DNA of 64,000 bases. Source: Siphonodentalium dalli. Its lineage: Eukaryota; Mollusca; Scaphopoda; Gadilida; Siphonodentaliidae. This document shows, piece by piece, positions 1 through 11,150 of this stretch. The notes under the pieces were generated by a model that saw only the letters and a list, made by a program, of their open reading frames with translations, was not told the DNA's origin and made no database searches. Location: positions 141,439,954 through 141,503,953 of the forward strand of contig CP136064.1 of NCBI GenBank assembly GCA_032622095.1, in the 5' to 3' direction. Positions within the stretch are counted from its first letter, which is position 1, and each line of letters starts with the position of its first letter. The translations under genes were made by a program, and so were the position numbers.

Positions 1-667
1 ATTAATTCTTCTTTGCCATTCATATATGGCTGATAATAAAACATGGGGTGTGTTTCCTAGTAAAACGGATTTATATATGTAGGTGGAACACTCAGATGTG
101 AGCGCATTCAAATCCAGCGGACTTCGATGGAAACTCCGCAGTAATTCCGATGAACGTAACAAAAACTCCGCTATAACGTCACGGAAACTCTGTTACGTCG
201 TAACAAAAACTCCGCCGGAAACTTCACTATAACTCCAATGAAATTAACAAAAACTGGTGTGTTTTACGCTATTTACCTTACAGGAGAGCAGAGTTTTTGA
301 GCGGAGAGCGGAGATAAAACTACTTTCTCCGGCGGAATTTCCGCTTGTAATTTGACAAGGTCCCTAAGTTCAAAGCTGAAGTGCCGCCAATTTGAAGAAT
401 ATACAACGACGCGAAGAGTAACCATGTTGCACCATCAAATGAACTGCCGACTGTTTGCATTATGTATTAGTAGTACTCATGTTGTCGGAATCTCTTTGCT
501 ACATCGCCTACATGATCAAGTTTGTTAACCCCTCGTTTGTAGATTAAATTGTGTAAAACAAACACGGTATTCAACAATCGATAATGGAAATGGTAATCGA
601 CAATCGGCTTTATCAACGGTTCATCGATTATACGATTAATCGTTGCACCCCTAGCATATATACTTAC
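1..667. repeat. Intronic sequence with AACTCCG-rich stretch and hAT-like terminus
   Basis: Positions about 105-345 are rich in the heptamer AACTCCG and its complement, like the hairpin array at 31975-32310. Positions 568-654 resemble the end of a hAT element: repeated ATCGATTA/AATCGA words lead to TTGCACCCCTAG, the complement of a common hAT terminus (CTAGGGGTGCAA). No matching left terminus or 8-bp target duplication was identified, so this is probably a solo or decayed end. Confidence 0.35.
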
Positions 668-767
668 AGAAGTCTACGAAGCACCTCATTGATGCCTTCT
701 CATTCAGCAGTTGATCCTTCTCCTTTAGATACAGGAAGTCCATCTCATGAGTCTTCTTAAGCACAAC
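668..767 (-). CDS. INPP5D/INPPL1-like: SHIP 5-phosphatase exon D (100 bp)
   Basis: The minus strand has acceptor CTTCTTATGTAG, then in phase 0 VVLKKTHEMDFLYLKEKDQL, LNEKASMRCFVDF, and one extra base before donor GTAAGT. The DQL...F(V)DF spacing matches the helix after FGDLNYR in SHIP and OCRL enzymes. A second AG twelve bases inside (before AAGACT) is also possible, but the longer form fits the family spacing better. The next exon should carry the PTYRFERG and PxWCDR blocks. Neither was found in positions 1-667. Confidence 0.85.
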
Positions 768-2077
768 CTACATAAGAAGCCAAATAATAATGAGAGGCTG
801 ATCGTAATGTGTAACCCATACTTTCAACCATACAAATTTGATCTTGACTGAATATGATTGGAAAGATATATTATGGGGTTTCCATCATTTACTTTATCTG
901 ATCAGTCTCATAAATAAAGTTTTGCTCTGGATAGCATGTGCTCATGTTGTGGTTATAGGTAGGGTTAAACCGATAAATCAATACCAAGATCATGTGTGTC
1001 ATGATTAATCTGGATGTGAATTACGAGCGTGATCAGGTGAACAAATATTTGACTTATCACATTGGATAGTATGTGTCTTCGGAACAGGGTTAATATGTGT
1101 GTACGGGGTTAATATTTTGAGGCAAATCAACCAAAGGACACCAACTATACATGTCAGGGGTGTGTCATTATAAACTTTGCCATGAAATATAAACTGTGAC
1201 AATCTGATAGCAAATATTGTATTAACAAATCAGATATCATGTGTATGGTCGCTGGAAGGGGATAATAATTCCCAAAATATTAAATAAACACACTGATCAA
1301 CACAAAATAGTTCATAAAAAGCATGTGACTGGTCCTATGCAATAAGACAATGCCATACATAGAATACCCTGTGTTCACAAAAGAGGCCAAATTATACTGC
1401 TACAAATATGATTCATCCCTTGTCTAAACACTAGATTGGAAGCTTATTCATTTTAGATATTAACATTACAGAACCTGTACTTGAGGGATTTTCAAAACAG
1501 AGCATCACTTATAATCTAAAAGAATATTCAATAGGTGTCTTTATTGATTATAGTGTTCATTAATTAATTAGTGCCCATGACACGGACAGCGCCTCTATAA
1601 CACAGTCCCAGTCCAAACCAGCTAATTGTACATAGAAGTGCGGTTTGAATCTAATCAATGTTCGAAAATTTTAGAAACATAGATAAAAAGACTGATAAGT
1701 ACTGCCAGTATTTGTAATAACATACCTTTGTAAAGTTTAACTAATATTAAAGTGTTATCCGTCTCGTAAAATATTGCCATGCATATTTAACATAACAAAA
1801 TGAAAGTTTATCAGTGTATTAAATCATAATCATAATATGGATGACGTGAATTCCTGGAATCGGGCTAAATATACAATGTACAACATCGACATATGATCGG
1901 ATATAACAACAAGACATATATGTCTTCGACCTTGCATAATTATTGGCAATTATTCCACCAAGAAATGCAATAATTAACTTGCGGCGGTTGAAAAACTAGG
2001 ATTTTCGATCAGTACATTCTCTGTTTTCATATTTTCGGAATTATGCTCCTGAAATGAGTGAATGACGTACTCATTCG
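768..2077. other. Intronic DNA without recognisable features
   Basis: AT-rich sequence upstream of SHIP exon D on the minus strand. No exon, RNA gene or clear repeat was recognised. The short open frame at 1005-1202 has no codon pattern or family resemblance that I can see. Confidence 0.5.
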
Positions 2078-2497
2078 TTTTACACAACTAATTCGTTGAT
2101 CTCATTGACTTCAGCATTGGCATGTGTCGACACTGTTACCGCTTGGTGATATATTTGAAGAAAACAAAATCGGAATCAAGGTAACAAATAATAAAAACAA
2201 ATCCTAAGTTGGACTTAAACTCTTTAGACTTGGATTAAAATTTGTTGTTTCAACATATGCTTATTGTGGGGTAGATTAATACGATGGCATGTGTCCCTTT
2301 GTGCTTTTATTCCACAAAAAAATGCAACAAATCTTGAGTGTGGTTTGAAACCCTATCTTATTTTCAGACAAGAATTATGTTCCTAAAATGAGTCAATGTT
2401 GTGTAAAGTTTTTTCTTCAAATATATCACCAATCTGTAACAGTTTCGACACATGCATTTGCTCAGGTCAATGAGATCGATGAATTAGTTGTGTAAAA
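2078..2497. repeat. Inverted repeat with ~87-bp arms (hairpin-forming)
   Basis: Arm 2078-2164 pairs with arm 2411-2497 in inverse orientation. Both contain TTTACACAACTAATTC, GATCTCATTGAC, GCATGTGTCGA and TGGTGATATATTTGAAG with a few mismatches. The loop is about 246 bp and holds one copy of the small hairpin element described at 2163-2246. The arms could be two oppositely oriented copies of one repeat or the ends of a decayed element. No target duplication was visible. Confidence 0.75.
2163..2246. repeat. Small hairpin element copy 1 (divergent)
   Basis: This 84-bp stretch matches the element at 3233-3328 (shared words AAACAAATCCTAAGTTGGA and AAACTCTTTAGACTTGGA). The ends still pair imperfectly. 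It sits at the inner edge of the left arm of the 2078-2497 inverted repeat. Confidence 0.65.
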
Positions 2498-2498
2498 T

Positions 2499-3190
2499 GC
2501 AGAATATTCAGACCGAAAGTCTGCCAGTGTACCAGTGGTTTCAAACCACACCTAGGATTTTCTGCGTTTTCACTTAGAATGAAAGCCCAAATTGCACCAG
2601 TTCAAATTCCTATATTATGGTGTTATACTCCATGACATATATATGTCGAAAAAAATTGCCATTGAATCATTGTGTGAGCGTAATTCTTGTCCTAAAATAT
2701 GGTGTAAAACGCAGAATATTCAGACCGAAAGTCAGCCGGTGTACCCGGAGGTTTCAAACCCAAACTAGGATTTGCTGCATTTTTCGGTAGAATGGAAGCC
2801 GAAATGGTACCAGTTCAAATTCATATGACATGGTGATATACCCCGCGACATATGTATGCCAAAAGAACATGCCATTGATTCATTGTCGGAACAAAATTCT
2901 TATCCTAATATATGTGGCGTAATATGTAGAATATTCAGACCGAAAGTTCGCCGGTGTTCCCGCGGGTTTCAAACTGCACCTAGGATTTGCTGCATTTTTC
3001 GGTAGAATGAAAGCACAAATAAGACCAGTTCGAAGGCCTGTGTTACGGTGATATAGGCTATGAATTATATTTGCCGAAAGAACACGACATTAACTGACTT
3101 TAGGAGTTTAATTCTTGTTCGAAAATAAGATGGGGTTTCAAACCGCACCTATGATTTGTTGCGTTTTTTGTGGAATAAAAGCACAAAATG
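2499..3190. repeat. Tandem repeat, ~213-bp unit, about 3 copies
   Basis: Units start at 2499, 2711 and about 2926 with GCAGAATATTCAGACCGAAA. Each continues through a GTTTCAAAC block, TAGGATTT-CTGC and ACCAGTTC. Spacings are 212 and 215 bp. The third unit breaks down after about 3140, where GTTTCAAACCGCACCTA recurs once more. No coding potential was seen. Confidence 0.85.
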
Positions 3191-3232
3191 CCATCGTAAT
3201 CTACCCAAATGATAGACATATGTTGAAATAAA

Positions 3233-3328
3233 AACAAATTTTGCTCCAAGTAACAAATAATAAATGCTCTTTATAAAAACAAATCCTAAGTTGGATTTAA
3301 ACTCTTTAGACTTGGAGCAAAATTTGTT
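3233..3328. mobile_element. 96-bp MITE-like hairpin with 18-bp perfect inverted ends
   Basis: The ends AACAAATTTTGCTCCAAG (3233-3250) and CTTGGAGCAAAATTTGTT (3311-3328) are exact reverse complements. The related copy at 2163-2246 shows it is a repeat family. It is too small to encode anything. No target duplication could be assigned with confidence. Confidence 0.7.
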
Positions 3329-3984
3329 ACAAGATTCTAAGTAAAAAAAGGGCCATAACTCTCGCAAAAATGGGCGGAGCAAACCCATATTTGAACTTGA
3401 CCTTGAATTTACGAGGCACTCCAGTATTGGATGAATGTAATCCATTTACATTTCTGATCAGTACTGTATGAGTATATTATAAATCTGATATTAGAAATTG
3501 TTTTGCAGAAAATAATTTTTTGCAATAATATGCAAAAATGGCTATTTTCTTCAAAACTCATGATCCATATGAATTGTTCATTAACATCTAACTGAGCTAA
3601 ATTATTATTAGGTATTGTTTGATTAATTGGCAGTAATAATTAGTGATGCATGTTCTGTTTCGATTCCGTACTTTATATATGCACATAAATTGTGTCATTT
3701 CATTTATTCACTTTCATCACATAAAAGTAGACTTTATTCCCATCAAAGTACACTTTATTCATCACTGATTGTCACTAATTGTTTAGCATATTAACATATT
3801 TTATCAGCAATTCATTGTGCCATTTCTTCACTATTTTAACATCTATTTGTTTTGTGATTGGCAGATTCCCTTATTAAGCTCCGCCCAGGTCTTGTCACTC
3901 ATGTTAACCCAGAAGATTCAAACGTCTCACTGGGTCATGTTATTGGGTTCATAAAATTTTAAATTGCATTAAAAATTTGGTTGC
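3329..3984. other. Intronic DNA without clear features
   Basis: It begins with a stretch reading AGGGCCATAACTCTCGCAAAAAT, which resembles the core of HINE family C (GGGCCATAACTCC) and is probably a decayed monomer. The rest is AT-rich with no recognised element. Confidence 0.4.
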
Positions 3985-4215
3985 AACTTGTTATACCATG
4001 GGTAGGGGTAACGACCACTTTTGGCGTTCGGCTGCTGCACTAGGAAAACAAGTCAGGCTAGCCCTAAGCATAGGAAAACCAATTTGTAAGAAGTATTGGA
4101 CCAGGTATGCAGGGACGAAAATTGGATTTAAGTGACTACCGGTAATTAACTTGCCCTGAGCTAGGAAACAAGTCAGGCTTGCCCAAAGCGTATGAAACAA
4201 GCCGAATTTAGTTAT
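3985..4215. repeat. Short internal direct repeat (~38 bp)
   Basis: Two diverged copies of an AGGAAA-CAAGTCAGGCT module lie at about 4040-4078 and 4160-4197. The surrounding sequence does not match other repeats in the window. An open frame spanning it looks fortuitous. Confidence 0.45.
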
Positions 4216-4463
4216 TGACAATTATGCATTGGAAGACAGATAGTGAATTAAGTGACAATGTAATGAAGGGTCAGACGCACATATGCCAAAAATTCCTGGT
4301 ATATCAAAATGGATTTACACAAAATCGGTCAGGAATTTCTTTGTGAAATTTGGAACAAACGTTTAGTAAATAATAAATAAGAACTATCGATCTGTTGGAA
4401 GTATAACCTCATGTACTGTACTTTAATATAAATGGCATGAAAAATATTGAAAGTTCACTGTTA

Positions 4464-5307
4464 GGGTGGATACACACATGCATGTAATCTCTGTAATTAT
4501 CGTGTATTTGGCGTTTTACATGGATCATACAGACCATGTAATATGTGTTGGTTGACAACCCAATCATTACGGCTATGTTTGACCACCGTGAGTCAAGCTC
4601 TGAGCGTGCAGAGAGCCGTTGACTGAACGAAGTCGTCAGGTCACTTAAAATAATTGTTCGCGCGATAACCCAAATGTTGGACTTTCTGTTTAAATCATTG
4701 TCAGTCTTCTCTTGATTTTATACAGGTGATGGCACCAGGATTTCCCCAACGCAGGGGCTATGATCCCCAACATGGGGGGCAATATTATCAGGATCTCCTT
4801 ACGCAGGGGCTATATGATCCCCGACTTGGGGCTATATATGATCCCGATAGCTACCATCGGGCAGGGTGGCTAACTCTGAGCTAGTTAAGTAAAACATATT
4901 ATATTGTACCTTCTTGCCCAGATTATTCCGGCCGATACATTCAACTAAGTCCCTTAGCGACTTGAAGCTTTTGAAACCCCACTCCAAGCAAGCACCATAG
5001 TCGAAAATTGTTCTATACCAAGCCTGTATACACCAGCTGTGTCGCTTCTGGTGTTCGTATCTTAATAAAATTCCAGATATCACACAGACTTAACTAATTT
5101 CCACATCCGTAAGAGAAGACCTGTTTTGGACTGGCCTTAAATGTCTTGATAACAGAGAGTTTGACTTCGCTTATGACTACTCACTTGTCTGGCCTGTTAA
5201 CAATGAACCTCTCGCGCGCAGGTGATCAATGTTGTCAATTATTGGTGAGGCCATGTAAAATACATGTATTTTACATACAGAGATTACATGCATGTGTGTA
5301 TCCACCC
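4464..5307. mobile_element. PIF/Harbinger-like non-autonomous element with 3-bp TTA target duplication
   Basis: The ends are perfect inverted repeats of at least 32 bp beginning GGGTGGATACACACATGCAT; the right end is the exact complement, finishing CCACCC. The element is flanked by TTA on both sides (4461-4463 and 5308-5310), the 3-bp TWA duplication typical of PIF/Harbinger. At 844 bp it is far too short for transposase plus accessory ORF. Inside, a short tandem module (CGCAGGGGCTAT...GATCCCC) occurs twice at about 4750-4850. A minus-strand frame at 4832-5083 is discussed among the rejected items. Confidence 0.75.
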
Positions 5308-5576
5308 TTAGCAGGACCAAGAGCTTCTGTAAAATAGATTATTATCCAAAAGTACAGTTTATATGTCCATGATATCATATCTGAAGATCATGAGAGGAGA
5401 CTTAATTATTTGTGATTCATGAAATTTAAGGATTATTTTCAATGAGAAAGCCAACTACTCATAAATAATTGTCTATATTTGAGAACTGTCATGCCAGTTG
5501 ATCAACAAAAGATTGGGCGGAGATGAGTTCTGAGTCATGGGTTCATAGCCAAGTCAAAACTGACCACTATATATGT

Positions 5577-5930
5577 TAACACTATGGCCTAATTCCAGTT
5601 GATTGCTCCCTGTTTGAGTGGACCGCACTGCATATCCACATTTGGTTTTATTGGGCTGGAATAGTTGTGACTGCTATATTCTTCATTATAATATATGGTG
5701 GTATGATGATATGTTATGCAATTAAAAATTTAACTCAGCATTATGATACAAATGAAGCATCCTCTCATAGAGCCAAGACAATAAGCTATTTGGTGCTTGT
5801 AATGTTTATTGAATTAATAATTATTCCAGCTGTTCTTGGTCCTGCAAGGGATAAAAAAACAAAAGCTCCCAAATGTATAAAAATCCATTGTGTTAATAAT
5901 TGCTCAGATTTAAAGTTTCCTAAACCGTGA
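5577..5930 (+). CDS. Possible exon: hydrophobic two-helix segment, unknown protein
   Basis: An open frame runs from a stop at about 5577 to a stop at 5930. It reads FYWAGIVVTAIFFIIIYGG, then a short polar loop with a KNLTQ glycosylation-type site, then ISYLVLVMFIELIIIP. Two membrane-length hydrophobic stretches joined by a short charged loop could be part of a multi-pass protein such as a receptor. A 3' splice-like CTAATTCCAG precedes the frame. AT-rich DNA easily gives such composition by chance, there is no clear donor, and it is antisense to the SHIP intron. Confidence 0.2.
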
Positions 5931-6073
5931 CGTTTATCCAGTATTTCCCAAAAATTTAGTATCCATAGTCCGCTCCTGCTGAGCTGGAAAATTTGAAACC
6001 TCCAAGTGGCGTACTATTCTTGAAAACTGCATGTAGGAAACATTAATTATAAGAATAACTTGGTTTTACTTAC

Positions 6074-6212
6074 ATGAACATCATCTGATAACCGGTAATT
6101 CAAATCTCCAAACCAAAAGACATGGTTGAACTTGTTAGTTACATCAACAACACTGAGATTTTTATCACCAATATTCATGCCTTTCACAATATTTTGGAAA
6201 TTCTGGTTTCGT
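6074..6212 (-). CDS. INPP5D/INPPL1-like: SHIP 5-phosphatase exon C (139 bp), catalytic motif 1
   Basis: The acceptor is a long T-rich tract ending TTTTTCAG and the donor is GTAAGT. One base completes the arginine started in exon B, then come RNQNFQNIVKGMNIGDKNLS and FNHVFWFGDLNYRL, ending in phase 0 at DVH. The FGDLNYR motif carries the catalytic Asp and Asn of the family (motif WxGDxN[FY]R). The GDK-LS stretch before it is characteristic of SHIP proteins. Confidence 0.93.
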
Positions 6213-6519
6213 CTGAAAAACAAGAAAAACAAGTTGGTATTTCAGGGATTAAGAATATAAAGGTGACCCTAGCAAATTTTAAGTCAGTGAAAACAGAATA
6301 ACTTTCAGAATTTTGACTTTTACCTTTCTTCCCAGCAAATGCACTATTTTATTTTGACAATCTAACTACAAAACTCAGTTTTCATAATTGTTTGTTATAT
6401 TTTGAAGAATTGATGTCTTTAATTGTCTATCCACAGTTCACATAAAAAACGACGAGTTTTATTTAATAGATAATTCTGACATACAGAAGAAAATGGGTAA
6501 CATATCTTTATCTTATCAT

Positions 6520-6630
6520 ATCGGTGAGCAATATTCGATTCGATATTCAATTCGCTTTCAATCTTTTTTAGAGCTAATCGGTTTGAAATTCTATTCGATT
6601 AAAAGCCTACTATTCGCAGGGGCCTAGTAA
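6520..6630. repeat. hAT-like terminus (decayed)
   Basis: Repeated ATTCGATT words lead to TATTCGCAGGGGCCTAG. The same architecture (degenerate subterminal words, then a CGCAGGGG-type end) is seen in the two intact hAT-like elements at 46782-47665 and 51307-52294. The other end and an 8-bp duplication were not found. Confidence 0.35.
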
Positions 6631-6828
6631 AAGGTGGCTATTTTGGGGCATTGGCTTTTTTTGAAGAAGTCAAATTCTGGCAAACATATGATCAACAAGA
6701 TGACCTGTGTGTTTCTCAATATTGAAGAAGACACCAAATATCAAGAGATTCTTACTGATGTTATCTTTTAGACAACACAAAACACCAGTTCTATTAGTCG
6801 CTCAAAGGCACATAACTCAATCAATGGA

Positions 6829-7060
6829 AGTGTCAATGACATTGTAGCTCAACTTGGAGAGGGGACCGATAATTTCATGCGTTACAGTAATGGAATGATT
6901 AGGAAGCAGTAAGTTGAAATGTCTAATCCCATCTAGAGGTTTAATACCTGAAAATTCATATTATAAAATGAGAGATGACCTGCAGGATGTGCTGAAGGAT
7001 TTAGTCATGCAAAGAGTAAAACTCAAGACAGCAGCTGGCAGTCATGTTCCAATGATATCT
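6829..7060 (-). repeat. HINE family A terminus plus partial core
   Basis: It starts with GTCAATGACATTGTAGCTCA, the hairpin end of family A, and continues into GATTTAGTCATGCAAAGAG and a diverged GCTGGC-CCATG core before stopping. No opposite end follows, so it is a truncated copy. Confidence 0.7.
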
Positions 7061-8130
7061 AAGCTCATAATATGGTTTTAATTCACTTTGACTTGAATAA
7101 TTACACCCACTTCGTTTTCCGTAGTATTTTGCCATTGGTTTCTAAAATGCTAAAGTATTTAAATATGTTAATTACAATTTGGCAGAAGTGACTGTTATTA
7201 TGACACACAACATCGCATCAATGTCACTATAAATTCCCAATATTTCATAATATTTCCCATTAAAATGCATTTCAGGTTGATATGTTTTTACTGAGATGTA
7301 GTATTAATCTCAGTATCCAAATATAATTACAATCAATCGGCTTTATACCAAATCACAAACAGCAATTATGAGTTTGTGATCTTTTCCTAAATACGTTTTA
7401 TATAGTTCACAGGGTATAAAATAATAAATATTAGTCAAAGACACCTGTCCAGAAATGCCAGGTCAACACTAATGGTTTGCCTGTAACAGGGTCATGATTC
7501 ATGAGAGGGACCCATTTTGAGAATTTGTTATATTTCGGAGACCATAAAAACACTGGGTCATGGGCAGAGTCATAGCTCTACAAGCACATACTAGGAGTGA
7601 TGTTTTAATTTTATAGGTACCATCCTGTTTTAAACCAGAAGCCCACAAAGCCCCATCCTAACAAATGAGTTACTGCGACATTCAAAATGACTGCAGGTTG
7701 CTAAGCAAATCCCTCTGGAGATCGAAAGATACTCCTGCCCTAAGCATATATTGGCATTAAGGCGGACTTTAGACACTTTATATATGTATGGTGTTTGGAA
7801 TATTCCATGGGTGGTACAAGCCCAAAACTTGTCATGAATGTTCTTCATGGGCCACTGATAATAACTTTGGGATACATTGGCAACCCATCATTCCTCAGTA
7901 ACCGTTGCCAGTGAAGCACCCAGATTGACAAAAAATAGACCTATAGGTTATAACAACTACCTGGAAAATATAAAAAATATGTATATTTAGCTGATGGCTT
8001 CGTAATTTAGAGCACGTGAACAGATTGTTGCAATTATAGTAGGCCCATTATAGTATACCCCATGTTTTTTCATGTTTTGGATTTTGGTATATATCCAGCT
8101 TAGACTATAGGGTACTGTAGTGGGCTACAA
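7061..8130. other. Intronic DNA, no supported features
   Basis: AT-rich sequence. The stretch 7800-7920 weakly resembles 39990-40090 (CATGG-CCACTGA then GGATACATTG and CAACGGTTGC-type words in similar order), so both may derive from one old repeat. No exon was recognised. Confidence 0.35.
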
Positions 8131-8435
8131 TAAATGAAAGTGTAAATTTTACTGTGGCTCAAATTGGAGAGGGGAAGGGGGGGGGGGTAATTTCATGTGT
8201 TATATTCAATGGAGTGATTAGGAATGCGTAAAGTTGAAATGTCTAAGTAACACTAGATGTCAATATGAAGAGATAAAGTAAAATCCAAGATGGCCACTGT
8301 TTTCCAATGATATTAAAAATGAAAATGTCAATGACACTGTAGCTCAACTTGTAGATGGTCTCAATTGATGAGTCATTAAGAACTCGGAAAGTTTAATATC
8401 TATTAGTATTAAATACATTAAGTGATATATATATA
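8131..8435 (-). repeat. Two successive HINE family A termini
   Basis: A diverged family A hairpin end begins near 8131 (AATGAAAGTGTAAATTTTAC). A second, better preserved end begins near 8318 with GTCAATGACACTGTAGCTCA. The second shares the subtype sequence AACTCGGAAAGTTTAAT with the solo end at 27659-27790. Neither is followed by core monomers or a right end. Confidence 0.7.
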
Positions 8436-8439
8436 TATT

Positions 8440-8992
8440 AAGGGTTGTGCATAATTTGGTACATGTATATGTCTTTTTCCACTGTTTGAAGATATCCCAA
8501 AAGTTTTATGTCACTGACATCAATACAATATGGGGGAGGGGGTGGTGGGGAGGATTTAAACTTTAATAGTATACAGTTTATTTACGTTAATAATAATACA
8601 AATACATCAAAATATCCATATTAATAACTTCAATATACACATATAGTTGAAAAGTATGTGTGTTTAATTTGTTTTTGTTAATAAGATCTTAATTCTATAT
8701 TGACAAAATATTCAAAATCGTGCAGTAAAAACTATTTTAAACATTTATGTTGGTTTGTCAAGCAGACCGCACACGATGAAACAATGTTGCGCAACATGTT
8801 GCAGTGTGTCAGCACATAATGAAACAATATCCTGCAACAAAGTTTTGTAACATTATTGCAAGTCACCACACACGATGCTTGTCGTTACAACAAAAATGTT
8901 GACGTTGACAATTTGAAATAATGTTATCTATTGCAACCTATAATCCTTTGTAATGTATATCATTAATTAAAATATCGCTGATAACCAAGAGG
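8440..8992 (+). repeat. Dispersed repeat F, copy 1
   Basis: About 550 bp matching 31014-31546 in the same orientation. Shared landmarks in order are TTTGGTACATGTATATGTCT, a CATCAATACAATAT block, TTTACGTTAATAATA, an AACAATGTTGCGCAACA block and CCTTTGTAATGTAT. The copy is more diverged than that at 31 kb, with a G-rich expansion at about 8530-8550. No coding content or terminal repeats were identified. Confidence 0.85.
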
Positions 8993-9062
8993 TTGGACAA
9001 ATTTATCAAATTTGAAATACTAGTATAATGTATCTTGATATAAGGGATGTTGCGACAGGGGG

Positions 9063-9560
9063 GGGGGGTTGGGTTGGTGTTTGGGGGGAGGGTGTCCAAC
9101 CCCCCAACTTTGGTCAAAATTTTCAACATTTGGAAATTTCATACCTGACACAAAATTACTTGGAAATATCACACCAACAATATGTTGTTCTTGTAGTTTG
9201 ATTTTCCAACAATTTATTAGAGGGAATTTTTTTGTTTTTAGACCAATATTAGCATTTTTTCCCTACTTTTGGTCAAAACTGTGGACTGAAATGGCCATCA
9301 GCTGGAAATTTTCCAACCTTATGGGGGTTGGAAATTTCCAACACTTGGAAAGCTGATCTCTCCCCGCGGCCAGTCAAAACTACTAGTTAATTTAAGAAAA
9401 CAATAGTTTCCTACATTTGGTCAAAATTGTGGACTGAAAGAAATGGTCATCAGTTGGAAATTTTCCAACCTAAGTGGGGGGGTGCAGTTTTGAAAATTTC
9501 CAACACTAGGGAAGCTTGAAGCCATGGTCAATCTCTCGCCCATGGCCATATGAATATTAT
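9063..9560. repeat. G-tract followed by tandem ~155-bp repeats carrying TTGGAAATTTCCAA palindromes
   Basis: A run of G and a GGTTGG-rich segment precede two good monomers (starting about 9250 and 9410) and a fragment at about 9105. Each contains TTGGTCAAAA, GTGGACTGAAA and paired GGAAATTTTCCAAC palindromes. The ~155-bp period is like the cores of pearl/HINE elements. Related fragments occur at 36705-36765 and 37065-37145. The open frame across it is an artefact of the repeat. Confidence 0.65.
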
Positions 9561-10389
9561 TTCAAATAGTGCAATTTAAACTTGTTTCCCAGTCCTAATT
9601 AAAACGGCCACACCGAAGCAAAATCTCAGCGTAACGGTTGCGGAACTGGCCACTGGTATGTTTTTCCTGTCAAGTTCCATTATGATTGTCGTGAAAAAAT
9701 ATGTTTATAATAAAAAAATTTAATCAACTAAAAGTACATGACAATGAAGGCACTTATTTACATCTAGCATCCTATATATTACAAAATGTTGACATAAAGT
9801 ATGTACTCAAGTCGCATATTTGCTGACAAAATTTAAACAAACGAAACAGAAACACGTGGTTGCGTACTTTCGACGAAGACGGAATTTGTCTCAATATTTA
9901 ATTTAGGTGAACCTCTCCACAAACCAAATGTAATGAAACATTCACTAAGTGTCACAATTGTTGTTTAATTTGTGAATTTGATAACTTGAACATTGCAATT
10001 CCAAATTGATGACTCACAGTGGATCTTTTTGCTTTTATTGCACAAATTTACTTTGCGAAATCAGGTTATGTCAGAGCATTGGAATATTATTTCCGGTTGT
10101 AATGTAACTACGGACGCGCGCCTCGTTGTGTTTTGATATCGGCGGGATTCTGAACGCATAATTAAAAACTATGTTTATATATAATCTACAAAATTAGTAC
10201 AATAAATTGATGAGATATTATTTTATATATCCATTTGTTCAAGATTTCAAATACGCCGCGCAAAAGACCCTCGACTGATCGATTGAAAAAGAAATCAATA
10301 TAAAAAGTAAATATCTCCCGGTTTGACATCAAGTCAGCCCAATGTGAGTGCTTCTAAATAAAGGCTTGTTCACAGTTCACATGCAAATT
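9561..10389. other. Intronic DNA, no supported features
   Basis: AT-rich non-repetitive sequence. Nothing coding or structured was recognised. Confidence 0.45.
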
Positions 10390-10495
10390 AGTGATGCGGA
10401 CCGGACCGGACCACCTTGGGTGGTCCAGTCCGGTCCAGGCCATTCCGGTCCGGTACACATGCTTGGACCGGTCCAAAACAGTCCGGTCCACCTAT
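10390..10495. repeat. GGACCGG-rich hAT-like subterminal region
   Basis: Direct and inverted copies of GGACCGG/CCGGTCC crowd about 100 bp (for example GCGGACCGGACCGGACCACC and TCCGGTCCGGTACAC). Clustered short words like this are typical of hAT subterminal transposase-binding sites. No terminal inverted repeat or target duplication was found. Confidence 0.35.
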
Positions 10496-10804
10496 AATAG
10501 GCTATATGTTAATGAATTCTCTGTTTTCTAAAAGTTTTTACTCTGTATAGTACAAACTATAAGGTTACTGGAGTTCAGTGCATTGCAATGAGTCCATACA
10601 TGTTAAAACTTACATTGTTTGCCGATTGTATGCATCATTGTCTGTCTCTGGTGGGATATACTGGGAACGATGCACGATAATAGTATTTCTAGTAATGCGA
10701 ACATGCACTAATTAAATGTATTGGGCAGATATATAGCTAGCTATAGGGCCATAATGTATTATAACCAATCTAACATGGCACTCAACTGATTGTATGCATG
10801 ATTT

Positions 10805-11150
10805 GTATCATAGAGAGGCAGTCCTAAGGAGATTGCATACAAAAAATTATTGAAATCGGTTCATATTTGTTAAAGTCGGACAGAATTTTCTAAGTCAAAA
10901 TAAGTCGTAAATGAGGCGTAACTTTAAAAAAAAAACGTCGGACCGAACCGCAATTAGCATTATGCAGAGAGGCAGCCCTAAGGTGATTGCATTCAAAAAA
11001 TTATTGAAATCGGTTCATAGTTGTTCCAATTATGAGGTCGGACGGACAGACGGATGGACGGAAAGACAAACGGAGGGAGAAATCGTGACGGACGAACAGA
11101 CGCAGTCAAACCAGTATACACCCCATTTTCTTCGAAAGTGGGGGTATAAA
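10805..11150. repeat. HINE/pearl-like family D, two core monomers and right end
   Basis: Two tandem copies of GAGAGGCAG-CCTAAGG-GATTGCAT...AAAAAATTATTGAAATCGGT start at about 10813 and 10967. They are followed by an ACGG/ACAGACGG microsatellite and the right end CTTCGAAAGTGGGGGTATA. The left end with CATACCCCCAC, seen in the 22567 and 28216 copies, is missing. Confidence 0.75.

Noticed and set aside
4832-5083. SH2-like frame as a SHIP exon
   Set aside because: It lies downstream of the phosphatase exons on the minus strand, where SHIP has no SH2 domain, and inside a transposable element with intact ends.
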